Below the pieces are notes generated by a model that was not told where the DNA came from, ran no database searches, and was given only the letters and a program-made list of their open reading frames with translations. Of a stretch of 57,377 bases of DNA, positions 43,688-52,122 are shown one piece after another; position 1 is the first letter of the stretch, and each line of letters opens with the position of its first letter. A program made the position numbers and the translations under genes. The DNA comes from an uncultured Methylococcaceae bacterium (GTDB taxonomy: Bacteria; Pseudomonadota; Gammaproteobacteria; Methylococcales; Methylococcaceae): positions 1 to 57,377 of the forward strand of contig CAIOOA010000018.1 in NCBI GenBank assembly GCA_903859815.1, given 5' to 3'.

Positions 43688-44755
43688 GTGGACAAGAATA
43701 AATCCCGATTGCCGCCTTGGGCAATGTGGGCAGTCATGTTTTTGTTGATGTCGCTGGCGGTTCATGTGGTCATAGAAAGCGCAGTCCAATTGGTTTTCGC
43801 CCAACGATCAGGGGTTTGGACTTATCTGTCTGAATTTCGTGAAAAAGCCAAACAAGCCGGGTTGAGCTTGGATCAATATGCTCAAAAGGTGGGGTTGGAC
43901 CCTTATTTAGGTTGGGGCAAGGAAGAAGTCCGGCGACACGAGCTTCCTCCTCTGGTTGACAAAGCAGCCACTGTCCTGTTTGTCGGGGATTCCGTCACCG
44001 CCGGTCATGACGTTATCGCGGGTAAGGAAGATTATCCGGCATTATTGGCTGATCAGTGGGGTAAGCGTGGCATCGAAGTTGTCAACTTGGCTGCGAGAGG
44101 TTATGGTGTAGACCAGATGTGGCTAAAAGTGCTACTTCAAGCAGGCGGCTATCATCCCAATGTCATCGTTTTTGCCTACATACCCCATGACTTGATCCGA
44201 CCCGCCAGTGATTTTAATTTTGGCCTACCCAAGCCAAAATTTCAGTTTTCCGGCTCGCATGTGGCACTAAACTTGGCCGATGGCATGGCGGAATTCCAAA
44301 GAAGTTATGATTCCTCCCGCTCCGGTTTTCACCTAAGCTGGTGGTTTATCAGCCGATATTGGGACAATAAAGAATACTATGTGCCTAAACTATTCCTAGG
44401 TTATTATGAAGATTTGTTTCAACAGTTAGGCGAAGGATTGGCTCAGCTATCAAAAGAATCGAAAATACCTATCATCGTCGTCAAACTGACGAATTTTCGT
44501 CACTTCAGAGGGTTTGAAGAACTCAGCCATCTAGCGGCCTCTAGTCTGGTTCAATCGAGAAATGTCAATGGGTCCGATGTGCGCTATATGGATATGGACG
44601 AATGTGTCCCGGCAAAGGCGAAAACGCTTGGGCTTGAGCTTGAAAAAGAATATGCCCATCATCCTAGCCCTGTCGGGCATAAGCTTTTTGCCGAATGCCT
44701 GTCCTCTTTCATGGAGCCTATCGTTTTCAAGCCCGTGTCAGCACAATCACCTTAA
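43688..44755 (+). CDS. SGNH/GDSL hydrolase with N-terminal membrane anchor
   Basis: This 355-residue protein has a transmembrane anchor near the N-terminus (AMWAVMFLLMSLAVHVVIES) and an exported SGNH esterase domain. Block I is VLFVGDSVTAGHDV (nucleophile Ser), Gly and Asn blocks are VVNLAARGYGVDQ and IPHDLIRP, and the catalytic Asp/His block seems to be the end AHHPSPVGHKLFAE. These enzymes remove or transfer acyl groups on carbohydrates. In this operon it probably acts on the glycan modified by the carbamoyltransferase (inference). The start is GTG, 3 bp after the previous stop. Confidence 0.85.
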   Translation: MDKNKSRLPPWAMWAVMFLLMSLAVHVVIESAVQLVFAQRSGVWTYLSEFREKAKQAGLSLDQYAQKVGLDPYLGWGKEEVRRHELPPLVDKAATVLFVGDSVTAGHDVIAGKEDYPALLADQWGKRGIEVVNLAARGYGVDQMWLKVLLQAGGYHPNVIVFAYIPHDLIRPASDFNFGLPKPKFQFSGSHVALNLADGMAEFQRSYDSSRSGFHLSWWFISRYWDNKEYYVPKLFLGYYEDLFQQLGEGLAQLSKESKIPIIVVKLTNFRHFRGFEELSHLAASSLVQSRNVNGSDVRYMDMDECVPAKAKTLGLELEKEYAHHPSPVGHKLFAECLSSFMEPIVFKPVSAQSP

Positions 44756-44805
44756 ACCTAAATCCGGCCATTGGAAAGGCTGTAGCGGCGAATGTATTCG
44801 TCAAA

Positions 44806-45282
44806 CTAACCCTGATTTTCGCCAAAAGCCTTTTCCACTGCTTTATGCAAAGCTTGCAGCGGCTCAGTATCGGCTAGGCGGTGGTTCGTGCCCACTACGA
44901 TCAAAGAAGATTCGCTCAATCCGCTATTGCGGAGCAATTCTAAACTGTCATCGAAAGGGATCACTTCATCTTGCCTTGAATGCAGAATCAGAGTTCCGGG
45001 TTTGACGGTTGTTGCGCTGCCCCAGCGTTTCCAAGCAGGGCATAGCAACACCAATGGCGTTGGGCCAATATCCAGTGACATCGCAATCGCCCCGCCACGG
45101 CTAGATCCTACGACGACATTGGGCCTGTGCAGGTCGAATTCTGCTTGGGCTATTTGGACTGCCGTCGTAAAATCATCGTCGGGCAGGGCGGGTTGGATTA
45201 GCTCATGACCGTGGTTGGCTAGAAACATCGGCTTGACACCACCCGGTACGGAGTTCCAGCCATGAAGATGCAAAATTTTCAT
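44806..45282 (-). CDS. Small alpha/beta hydrolase
   Basis: This 158-residue hydrolase begins MKILHLHGWNSVPGGVKPMF. The nucleophile elbow is VVVGSSRGGAIAM (Ser in GxSxGG), the Asp is in LILHSRQDEVIPFDDS and the His in VVGTNHRLADTE, so the triad looks complete. Such short forms belong to YqiA/dienelactone-hydrolase-like esterases. I start at ATG 45282; the frame is open upstream but overlaps the neighbouring hydrolase. It ends 50 bp from the convergent SGNH gene. Confidence 0.82.
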   Translation of the reverse strand: MKILHLHGWNSVPGGVKPMFLANHGHELIQPALPDDDFTTAVQIAQAEFDLHRPNVVVGSSRGGAIAMSLDIGPTPLVLLCPAWKRWGSATTVKPGTLILHSRQDEVIPFDDSLELLRNSGLSESSLIVVGTNHRLADTEPLQALHKAVEKAFGENQG

Positions 45283-45316
45283 CAGTGTTGGTATTGATAA
45301 ATGTTGACGTGGAAAT

Positions 45317-46327
45317 TTAGCCTTTGTGCAAACGCTTATAGTGTTGCTGAATAAAGTGCGGTATACGTTCTTCCAGCCAATAACGCGGCCGCCCCGGAAT
45401 ATTTCCAGCCACAAAACCCACATGTCCGCCGGATGCGGCAATTTCAAAGTCCACAGACGGTGAAAGCTCAGATTCCGAGGGTATGACCTCAGGGGTCATA
45501 AAGGGGTCGTCATTGGCATGGATAATCAAAGTGGGCGTGTTTATGGATTTGAGATACTGCCTAGAGCTTGATTGGGCATAATAGTCATTGACATCGGTAA
45601 AAGGATAAAGACCGGCAATCACCCTGTCATCATACTCCCAAAATGAACTGATGGGAGTGAGGTCGCCAAGCTGTTGAAGTTTATCCGCTTCATGGGGTTG
45701 GCCGATGGAGCGCAAATGATTGTGTTTAGAATAAATATACCCCTTAAGTTCCTTCAGTAATTGATTTCGGTAGCGTTTTGAAAACCCCACGTCCATTCGA
45801 CTGGAACATTTATTGAGCAATAGTGGGACAGAAACGGCAGCAGCTGCAAATATGTCAAGATTCTGCCGACCTTCCCCCAACCATTTTAACAAGACATTCC
45901 CTCCCAAGGAATAACCCACAACCGCAATTGGCATGTGAGGATAAGCCTTGCGCAGATGACGAAACAAAAAGTCGACATCGTCAGTGTCGCCGGAATGGTA
46001 ACAGCGCGCAGTATTATTGGGCTGACCACTGCAACCCCGAAAATTCATGCCGACACTGCAAAAGCCCTTGCGCAATAACTCCTGCTGCATTCCCAAAATA
46101 TAAGTCGAATTAGATGAACCAGACAAACCATGTAAAAGCATGACGATTGCATGGTGTTTCTTGCCATGCCAGTCAAGATCGAGGAAGTCCCCATCCGGCG
46201 TGTGTAAACGTTCTCGGGTTCTGGCAAGCGTTGGAGATGACCTCAATAAAGCCGGCCAAAGCGTTTGTAAATGCGGATGGCTCAGCCACCATGCAGGTCT
46301 GAAGCTGCTTGTTGTTAAAATTGGCAT
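45317..46327 (-). CDS. YheT-family alpha/beta hydrolase
   Basis: This 336-residue hydrolase of the YheT/ABHD1-3 type has FRPAWWLSHPHLQTLWPALL near the N-terminus, VMLLHGLSGSSNSTYI (oxyanion loop), VGMNFRGCSGQPNNTARCYH, the nucleophile in VVGYSLGGNVLLKWLGE, Asp in LIIHANDDPFMTPEVIP and His in ASGGHVGFVAG. Cytoplasmic carboxylesterase of unknown substrate. It is 34 bp upstream of the small hydrolase on the same strand, so the two are probably one operon. Confidence 0.93.
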   Translation of the reverse strand: MPILTTSSFRPAWWLSHPHLQTLWPALLRSSPTLARTRERLHTPDGDFLDLDWHGKKHHAIVMLLHGLSGSSNSTYILGMQQELLRKGFCSVGMNFRGCSGQPNNTARCYHSGDTDDVDFLFRHLRKAYPHMPIAVVGYSLGGNVLLKWLGEGRQNLDIFAAAAVSVPLLLNKCSSRMDVGFSKRYRNQLLKELKGYIYSKHNHLRSIGQPHEADKLQQLGDLTPISSFWEYDDRVIAGLYPFTDVNDYYAQSSSRQYLKSINTPTLIIHANDDPFMTPEVIPSESELSPSVDFEIAASGGHVGFVAGNIPGRPRYWLEERIPHFIQQHYKRLHKG

Positions 46328-46689
46328 GTCAAAAATGTTATTTATCGCTCAGTAGGTTTTCTGGGATTAACCAACATGCTTGATGGAATTGGACAATCAT
46401 AATACATCACACTGATTTTATTGAAAACAATTCGATTGTTTCGAACTTGCATTAGGATCTGGCTTTAGATCATTATCATCAACGCCCGTCAGGAAATTAG
46501 TTAAATAGAAAAATATAAATTTTTTTTTTGACAACTATATTGCGTTTCCGTGCGATTGCTGTAATGCTTTTAATTGCTGTGTGCGCACACCTCGTCCTGC
46601 AAACTTGGCGTACATAGAAAGAAGACGAGGAGGTTTTTTCGAATTCTGCAACATTTCGTTCATACACACAACATTTAGAGGGGTTGGTA
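46328..46689. other. Leader and promoter region of the DyP operon
   Basis: This A/T-rich 362-bp gap holds a long poly-T tract ending in TTGACA (46528-46533), a good -35 without an obvious -10 at 17-18 bases. A partial Fur-like ATTATCAT lies near 46472-46482. A terminator-like hairpin at 46590-46639 lies inside the transcribed leader. AGAGGGG just before ATG 46690 is a strong ribosome site. No gene is visible. Confidence 0.5.
46590..46639 (+). terminator. Possible attenuator in the DyP-operon leader
   Basis: CCTCGTC (46590-46596) pairs with GACGAGG (46624-46630) across a 27-nt loop, followed after AGG by six T (46634-46639). Position between the promoter and the first gene suggests conditional termination, but the loop is long and the stem short. 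Confidence 0.4.
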
Positions 46690-47363
46690 TGTCAAACATA
46701 GCTGGTAAGGCTTATGCGATGAATGTGATCACGCCGATTAGATGGTACACGACTTGGGTTAACAAGTTGATCTTTTGGGCTGCTGTAAAAGTTCCTGGGG
46801 TTTTGAGTGGGTTAATCACCCTTTCACTGATTCATTATGCGCGTTGGGTTATCATAGGCAGGAACAATTTCCCGCATTTGGACCCTAGCCAACCCAAGGA
46901 AGAGCTTAAATATGATTACATGCTGTTCTTCAGCAATTTTAACGGAAGTTGGGATCAATATGTCGATTCCTTCACCTTCGCAATACCGGGTGGTTTGGAC
47001 TTGTTTTGGAAATGGAATGTCCGTTATTCAAAATCCGTTGCGGTGACGCCATTCCATGACTATATCCGATACAACCAGATCGAAACCATTCACTATTATA
47101 ACGCTTATCCGCTGGCCGCATCCAACGATGTCAAGAGCGCAAAAAACGTCAAGTCAACGCTAATTAAGTTTGAACAAGACACACGCACCATAAGCGATGA
47201 CGAGTTCTTGAAGCTTTATAAGGGCTTATTACGCGGTTTGCAGCATGACCTAGGCGACATGTACCCGACCCCCATCGTCACCATGTCAGCCAATCAGGTT
47301 GAGAGGCGTCAAAAATGGCATCAAGGTCAATTAGCTGAAGTAGGAGAAAATCATGGCGAGTAA
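46690..47363 (+). CDS. DyP-associated protein 1, unknown function
   Basis: This 223-residue protein begins SNIAGKAYAMNVITPIRWYT, followed by a hydrophobic stretch (LIFWAAVKVPGVLSGLITLS) that may be membrane-associated. Its central motif YDYMLFFSNFNGSWDQYVDS looks like a strand-helix of a ferredoxin-like (dimeric alpha/beta barrel) fold, the fold also used by DyP peroxidases. No haem-ligand motif is visible. It is paralogous at the N-terminus and overall layout to the next gene (compare NISGNAYALTVLSPIK). ATG 46690 has AGAGGGG upstream. It overlaps the next gene by 11 bp. I do not recognise a characterised family. Confidence 0.7.
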
Positions 47364-48075
47364 TATCAGTGGTAATGCCTATGCGTTGACAGTTCTATCG
47401 CCCATCAAGGAGGGTTTTACGTCGGACGAGAAGTCCTATGCCGACACAGTTAGGGATCGGCTGCAAGGCTGGAACTTCGAGGAGAATAGCCCGATGGCTT
47501 TGGTTCCACAGACTTACCTGTGTCGCTATTTTGTGCTGGACGATGTGTACACAGAATCGCAGCCCGGTGCAGGCGCAATTGATACGTTTGTCGATTGGCT
47601 GCCCGTTGTGCCGGATAAATTACGCCACTGCTACTGGCCAAATCAAGACCATCTGAAATCGCGCTATTTGGTTTTTTCCTGTAATTTTCATGGAGGGCCT
47701 AAAGGCGATCTGGATGGTTACCTAATAAATATGTGGAATGCGATTGGCGACCGGATCAAAGAAGTCTGGGGTTACTGTTACGGTTTTGACGGGGTAGATA
47801 ACGCCGACAAGTTCATCGCTTATATCAAAAAGTGCCAACGTGAAGCGACCTTGTTTTTTGTCGGGTCCAATGACGATCCTTTGGAAGAGCAATTGAAAGC
47901 TCTTTATCTGAAGCAAGAGTTTTCGAAGTTTGCCGTTGCCAACCAAGGGCTTGATGCAGCCACAGTGAGAGCAAATTTTAAAGAATTCATCCAGAGTGTT
48001 GCGCCGACCAACTTGACTGCTCCAACATGGGTGCCAGGTGGTTATCGCGTCGATAAGTTAGTCAAGAGAGGGTGA
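47353..48075 (+). CDS. DyP-associated protein 2, unknown function
   Basis: This 240-residue protein is related to the preceding one: the starts NIxGxAYAxxVxxPI match and RYLVFSCNFHGGPKGDLDGY parallels its YMLFFSNFNGSWDQYVDS. It contains CREATLFFVGSNDD-like strand material (QREATLFFVGSNDDPLEEQL) and PTWVPGGYRVDKLVKR at the end. It lacks the long hydrophobic segment of protein 1 and should be cytosolic. It ends 4 bp before the DyP peroxidase and is surely co-translated. A structural or substrate-handling partner of the peroxidase is the simplest guess (inference). Confidence 0.7.
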   Translation: MASNISGNAYALTVLSPIKEGFTSDEKSYADTVRDRLQGWNFEENSPMALVPQTYLCRYFVLDDVYTESQPGAGAIDTFVDWLPVVPDKLRHCYWPNQDHLKSRYLVFSCNFHGGPKGDLDGYLINMWNAIGDRIKEVWGYCYGFDGVDNADKFIAYIKKCQREATLFFVGSNDDPLEEQLKALYLKQEFSKFAVANQGLDAATVRANFKEFIQSVAPTNLTAPTWVPGGYRVDKLVKRG

Positions 48076-48079
48076 TACC

Positions 48080-49735
48080 GTGACCAACAAATTAGACTTG
48101 CTAGATATCCAAGGTAATGTACTTCGCGCTTATGGTCGCTTCGGCTACCCGGTTGCCCGCTATGTATTTCTCAATGTCAGAAATTCAGCAGAGGGCAGGA
48201 AATTTGTCGGGGCGATTAGCCAAAGAGTAACGACAGCCGTTGAATGGGGTAATGGTCCAAATCAAAAGGAGCAACCGCCTTGGGCCGTCAATATTGCTTT
48301 TACTTATCAAGGATTGAAAGACCTTGGTGTCCCTCGTGCTTCGCTGGTAGGATTTTCACCAGAATTTGCCAGTGGTATGAAGGAGCGAAGGGATATTTTA
48401 GGAGACAACGGTTCCAGTTCCCCTGAAAATTGGGATCCAATATGGCAAGGGAATCGCGAAACTCGAGAGCAGGACGTGCATATCTTCATCTCACTCGATG
48501 GCTTGAGTGGACGGGGTGCGGAATGGTTAAGTGTGGCCGAGAAAAATCGTGAAGAGGCTTATCAGTGGTTGTTGGGCGAGGTCGATAAAACTAAAGGCGG
48601 TGTGGTTATATTGCCCGGCCATATCGGTGATAACGGTGCTAAATTAGACTATCAAGATGTAAGAGTCGTCTTGGACAAAGAAGGCAGACCGACCCCTAAA
48701 GAACATTTTGGTTACACTGACGGCATTAGCGACCCAGTGTTCGAGGGGGTTCCCTATGACACGAACCGTGTGAAAGGCCGTGGCAAACAACTGGTCGGCG
48801 GTAAATGGGGTCCTCTGGCAACCGGGGAGTTCTTGCTTGGGCACGTTGATGAAGCGATGGAATACCCTCACGCGCCAGAACCCGTTTTGTTGGCTCGGAA
48901 TGGAACCTATATGGTTTACCGCAAGCTTCATGAAAACGTAGGTTCCTTTGAACGTTATTTGGAAGAACAAGGTTCTAAATTCCCCGGTGGCAAGGAATTG
49001 CTCGCAGCCAAATTTGTGGGTCGCTGGCGTGACACCGGCGTGCCATTGGTCAAAGCGCCTGATGCCGAGTCTAATGCGAAGTTTGCTGCTCAAATCGAAG
49101 CTTACAATCAGGCTATTAGCGAAGCACGAAAAAAAGGTGACGAAGATGCAGTTAAAGCCAATGAGCAGGCCATTGACGACATTCTGAGCGACTTCACTTA
49201 TGAAAATGACATGAGCGGAGGCAAATGCCCGTTTAGTTCCCACATTCGCCGCATCAATCCGAGGGGGTCGCTGGAAATGATTCATGAAGACGGTGATGCG
49301 CCCGGTTCGTTGAAACTTAGCAAAGGGGCATTTAACACCCCCAGTGCATTGTCTGATCGCCGTCGGTTGTTGCGTAGGGGATTGCCCTATGGCGAGGTCA
49401 AGGACCGTTCACGCGATGATGGAAGCCACGGTATCGTCATCATGATGCTCAATGCCGACATCAACCGCCAATTCGAGTTTGTGCAACAACAGTGGATCAA
49501 CTACGGCAACGACTTCAAGGCGGGCAATGATAAGGAAATCATATTGGGCAACCATAGTGCAGATGAAAAATTTCCGAGCAAGGCGGTGATTCAAGTTGAC
49601 CCAAACAGCGATGAAGCGCCATTTTTGCTTTCCAATATTCCACGATTTGTGGAAACTCGTGGCGGGGAATATTTCTTCATTCCAAGCATTACGGCGTTAA
49701 ATTGGATTGCTAGGGGTGTGGTCGATCCGACTTAA
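48080..49735 (+). CDS. DyP-type haem peroxidase
   Basis: This is a 551-residue peroxidase of the long DyP class (class D / V, like fungal and cyanobacterial forms). It begins NKLDLLDIQGNVLRAYGRFG. The distal GXXDG motif is HFGYTDGISDP with catalytic D214, and the proximal haem His is H388 in SSHIRRINPRG. RRLLRRGLPYGE holds the distal Arg region and GIVIMMLNADINRQFEFVQQ is the C-terminal strand of the barrel. No signal or Tat peptide is present, so it is probably cytosolic. The start is GTG 48080 with AGAGAGGGTG just upstream. It is third in an operon with two DyP-associated proteins and converges on a GST-P450 operon. Confidence 0.95.
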   Translation: MTNKLDLLDIQGNVLRAYGRFGYPVARYVFLNVRNSAEGRKFVGAISQRVTTAVEWGNGPNQKEQPPWAVNIAFTYQGLKDLGVPRASLVGFSPEFASGMKERRDILGDNGSSSPENWDPIWQGNRETREQDVHIFISLDGLSGRGAEWLSVAEKNREEAYQWLLGEVDKTKGGVVILPGHIGDNGAKLDYQDVRVVLDKEGRPTPKEHFGYTDGISDPVFEGVPYDTNRVKGRGKQLVGGKWGPLATGEFLLGHVDEAMEYPHAPEPVLLARNGTYMVYRKLHENVGSFERYLEEQGSKFPGGKELLAAKFVGRWRDTGVPLVKAPDAESNAKFAAQIEAYNQAISEARKKGDEDAVKANEQAIDDILSDFTYENDMSGGKCPFSSHIRRINPRGSLEMIHEDGDAPGSLKLSKGAFNTPSALSDRRRLLRRGLPYGEVKDRSRDDGSHGIVIMMLNADINRQFEFVQQQWINYGNDFKAGNDKEIILGNHSADEKFPSKAVIQVDPNSDEAPFLLSNIPRFVETRGGEYFFIPSITALNWIARGVVDPT

Positions 49736-49827
49736 TCCTGATTAATTCAGTCAACGGAACTTCAGTTTGGGCTGGGTGATAATTTACGCACTTTTAAACA
49801 TTAGCCTAGATTGATACTAAACCCCGC

Positions 49828-49865
49828 AAAATGGGGGGTGGGCTTCTAAACCCACCCCCCATTTT
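49828..49865. terminator. Bidirectional terminator between DyP and GST genes
   Basis: A perfect 15-bp stem (49828-49842 and 49851-49865) with a run of six G and a run of six C and an 8-nt loop has A/T ends that give a TTTT tail in both directions. It ends both convergent operons. Confidence 0.88.
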
Positions 49866-49870
49866 CGTCA

Positions 49871-50656
49871 TTACCGGTAACGCTCCTCCCGATACATGCG
49901 CAACACAAACTGTCCGGCAGGTGTTGGCAGCATCTCTTCAACCACGCTGCGAAATTCAGGCGGTACTTGATCAAACGAAGGAAGTGGGCCTTGCTCTCCG
50001 GGAAAGCCGCCATAACCGAGCGGAAGCACTAAAGGAGCGCCCGACACAGCGAAGGCAATATCGGCGATGCTCATTTGATCGCCGAGCAAGTAAGGGCGCC
50101 CATCGGCAAGGCGCTTGTCCACTTCGCCAAAGACCGTTCGGAGGGTAACCAAAGCCGCATCGGCTTTTTGCTTGTTTAATTTGAGCAATAACCAAAGCAT
50201 TGTAGCGGGCAAGGGATATAAATACTTGACCGTAAATTTTTCATAGCTTGGTGTTCCGATGCTTAGCGGGTCCACCATGATTTTCCAGTGAGGGAGCAAA
50301 TGGTAATAGGCCCAACTCACCGTTGCAGCGCCCATGTCACCGTTATAACGAGTCCATAACTGGTTGGTTTCTTCTTCCCGTCCTTCGGGAATTAGTTTCT
50401 TGCCTCTCGGAGCCAAACCATTAAAGTGATCAATCATGGGGCGCAAACCATTTAGAGTGATCGTATTGTCCACAAATAACGGGATTGATTTGCCATGGTT
50501 CCCAAGCATCGCAAAGACGAAAAACGGTGGGGCATGCCGCTCTTCATTATGTTTAACCCCATAATAATTAAGCAGCCACCTGCCATTTTCACAATCACTG
50601 CTAGGCGGGAAAGTGATGTAAAGAGCCAATTCCTGATTATTGCTTGTTTTTGCCAT
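49871..50656 (-). CDS. Glutathione S-transferase-like protein
   Basis: This 261-residue protein has an N-terminal thioredoxin-like domain (LALYITFPPSSDCENGRWLL, then KSIPLFVDNTITLNGLRPMI) with an unusual active-site loop in which no clear Ser/Tyr/Cys nucleophile position is typical. The C-terminal helical domain contains GRPYLLGDQMSIADIAFAVS, the N-capping box and hydrophobic staple of GSTs. It is 36 bp downstream of the P450 gene on the same strand and is probably its operon partner. The role may be to conjugate or isomerise a P450 product, but the substrate is not evident. Confidence 0.82.
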   Translation of the reverse strand: MAKTSNNQELALYITFPPSSDCENGRWLLNYYGVKHNEERHAPPFFVFAMLGNHGKSIPLFVDNTITLNGLRPMIDHFNGLAPRGKKLIPEGREEETNQLWTRYNGDMGAATVSWAYYHLLPHWKIMVDPLSIGTPSYEKFTVKYLYPLPATMLWLLLKLNKQKADAALVTLRTVFGEVDKRLADGRPYLLGDQMSIADIAFAVSGAPLVLPLGYGGFPGEQGPLPSFDQVPPEFRSVVEEMLPTPAGQFVLRMYREERYR

Positions 50657-50692
50657 CGGTACATTCTCCTCTAAAGGGCTTGTTTAAGCTGA

Positions 50693-51907
50693 TTAGCTAT
50701 CGAACTCTACCACGAGGTGTACAGGAAAAGGCCCGACGCTTTGCATTTGGCCTTCTGGCCCGGATGCACGGCGCAGCCCCTTACGCTTCAATACTGCCTT
50801 GCAGATGCGAGGTATTTGAACCAGATTAATATACTGGCCAAAACAAGTATGCAACCCAAAGCCAAAATGCATGTATTGGTAATCAGGACGGTCGAGTCGG
50901 AATTGACTGGGTGATTTTAATTTAAGGCAATCCATCATTGCCGACTGGGTGCTTGCCAATACTTTAGTTCCCTTAGGGATTTTAGTCGCCCTCAAACTTC
51001 CCCTGCCTACAACGTAATCTTCGACAGTAATTCGTTGTATGCCGGCGGCAAATGAATTAAAGCGTAATGCTTCCAACATATACTTGGTCAAAATGTCATT
51101 ATCGTCGGCAAGGGCCGCCTGTTGGGCTTGGGCCAACAAGTTCGGCTGGGATAGCAGATAATCGAGTACCAGCACAACGCATTTCGCAGTCGTGGGTATG
51201 GCCCCGATAATCAATCCTATGAAATTGTTACGAATATCCAAATCACTCATGCCAGGTGTGTTGGCATCCTGCAAAATTAGGCATCGCTCCAATACGTCGT
51301 CACGTTGGCCACGATTCTTTTTTCTTTCCGCAATGACCTCATCAAGATAGCTTCGGCATTTTGCAGCCCCAGCCAGCGCAGTTTTCTCAACCTCCGGGTC
51401 ATCGGGATAAAACAGATACTGGAACATTGAGGTGGCCGCATCGGCGAATTCCACCTCATTCCAACCGGGAGTCCCAAAGTAATCGCCTACTAATCGCGTG
51501 GCAACCAATTTGCTCAACTCGGGTGGAACATCAATCCTTCCTTTAGCGCCGGACATGATTTTCTCAGCACAATCATCTACGAATGGTGCAATTTTTTCGT
51601 CAAGATCCTCCCGTCGAGCGGTCAATCGCATATTGGAAACGTCTCGGGTATAACGCGGGGTATTCTGCATTCCTAAGAAAAAGTTTTCCCCATCGGTGAC
51701 TTTTATCATCTTATCTTTGTAGGTGACATTGAAAGCTTCGTCATTTGATAAGATTTCTTGTACATGCTGGAAGCGAGTCACCAATGCGAAGTTTTTGACG
51801 ACCAAAACAGGTTTGACCCATCTTAATATCGTGAAGATTAAATCCAGATGATTGAAAGCCCATGCTTTAATCTTATCGACGAAAGAATTTTGCGCATCAG
51901 AAGCCAT
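50693..51907 (-). CDS. Cytochrome P450 with atypical I-helix
   Basis: This 404-residue soluble P450 has the haem loop HFGFGLHTCFGQYI with thiolate C355, the ExxR pair EALR (279-282) and TVEDYVVGRGSLRATKIPKG in the beta region. The I-helix motif normally [A/G]Gx[D/E]T reads GAIPTT (235-240), so the acid is replaced by P238 while a Thr is kept; this may alter oxygen activation. There is no N-terminal membrane anchor and no fused reductase, and no ferredoxin gene is nearby. It heads a minus-strand operon with the GST and converges on the DyP operon. The 215 bp upstream of its start contain no gene. Confidence 0.92.
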   Translation of the reverse strand: MASDAQNSFVDKIKAWAFNHLDLIFTILRWVKPVLVVKNFALVTRFQHVQEILSNDEAFNVTYKDKMIKVTDGENFFLGMQNTPRYTRDVSNMRLTARREDLDEKIAPFVDDCAEKIMSGAKGRIDVPPELSKLVATRLVGDYFGTPGWNEVEFADAATSMFQYLFYPDDPEVEKTALAGAAKCRSYLDEVIAERKKNRGQRDDVLERCLILQDANTPGMSDLDIRNNFIGLIIGAIPTTAKCVVLVLDYLLSQPNLLAQAQQAALADDNDILTKYMLEALRFNSFAAGIQRITVEDYVVGRGSLRATKIPKGTKVLASTQSAMMDCLKLKSPSQFRLDRPDYQYMHFGFGLHTCFGQYINLVQIPRICKAVLKRKGLRRASGPEGQMQSVGPFPVHLVVEFDS

Positions 51908-52122
51908 ATGTATACCCCTTGATTTTACGTTAAAAAAAGATTCAAGCCGAAATAGTATGAATGATTGCCACTGAAGAGCTTAATAGGCTCAATGTTTAGA
52001 TGCCTGCCCATTGAAATAAAAATGGATAGTCTCAAAACTTATTGGGGCTTTTACAATTAAGCACTTAGTGATGACTATTGGCTTTGATAAAACACAATTG
52101 CATTATAAACGGTATTTGAAAA

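Noticed and set aside
46472-46482. Fur box upstream of the DyP operon
   Set aside because: Only about half of the 19-bp consensus is present.
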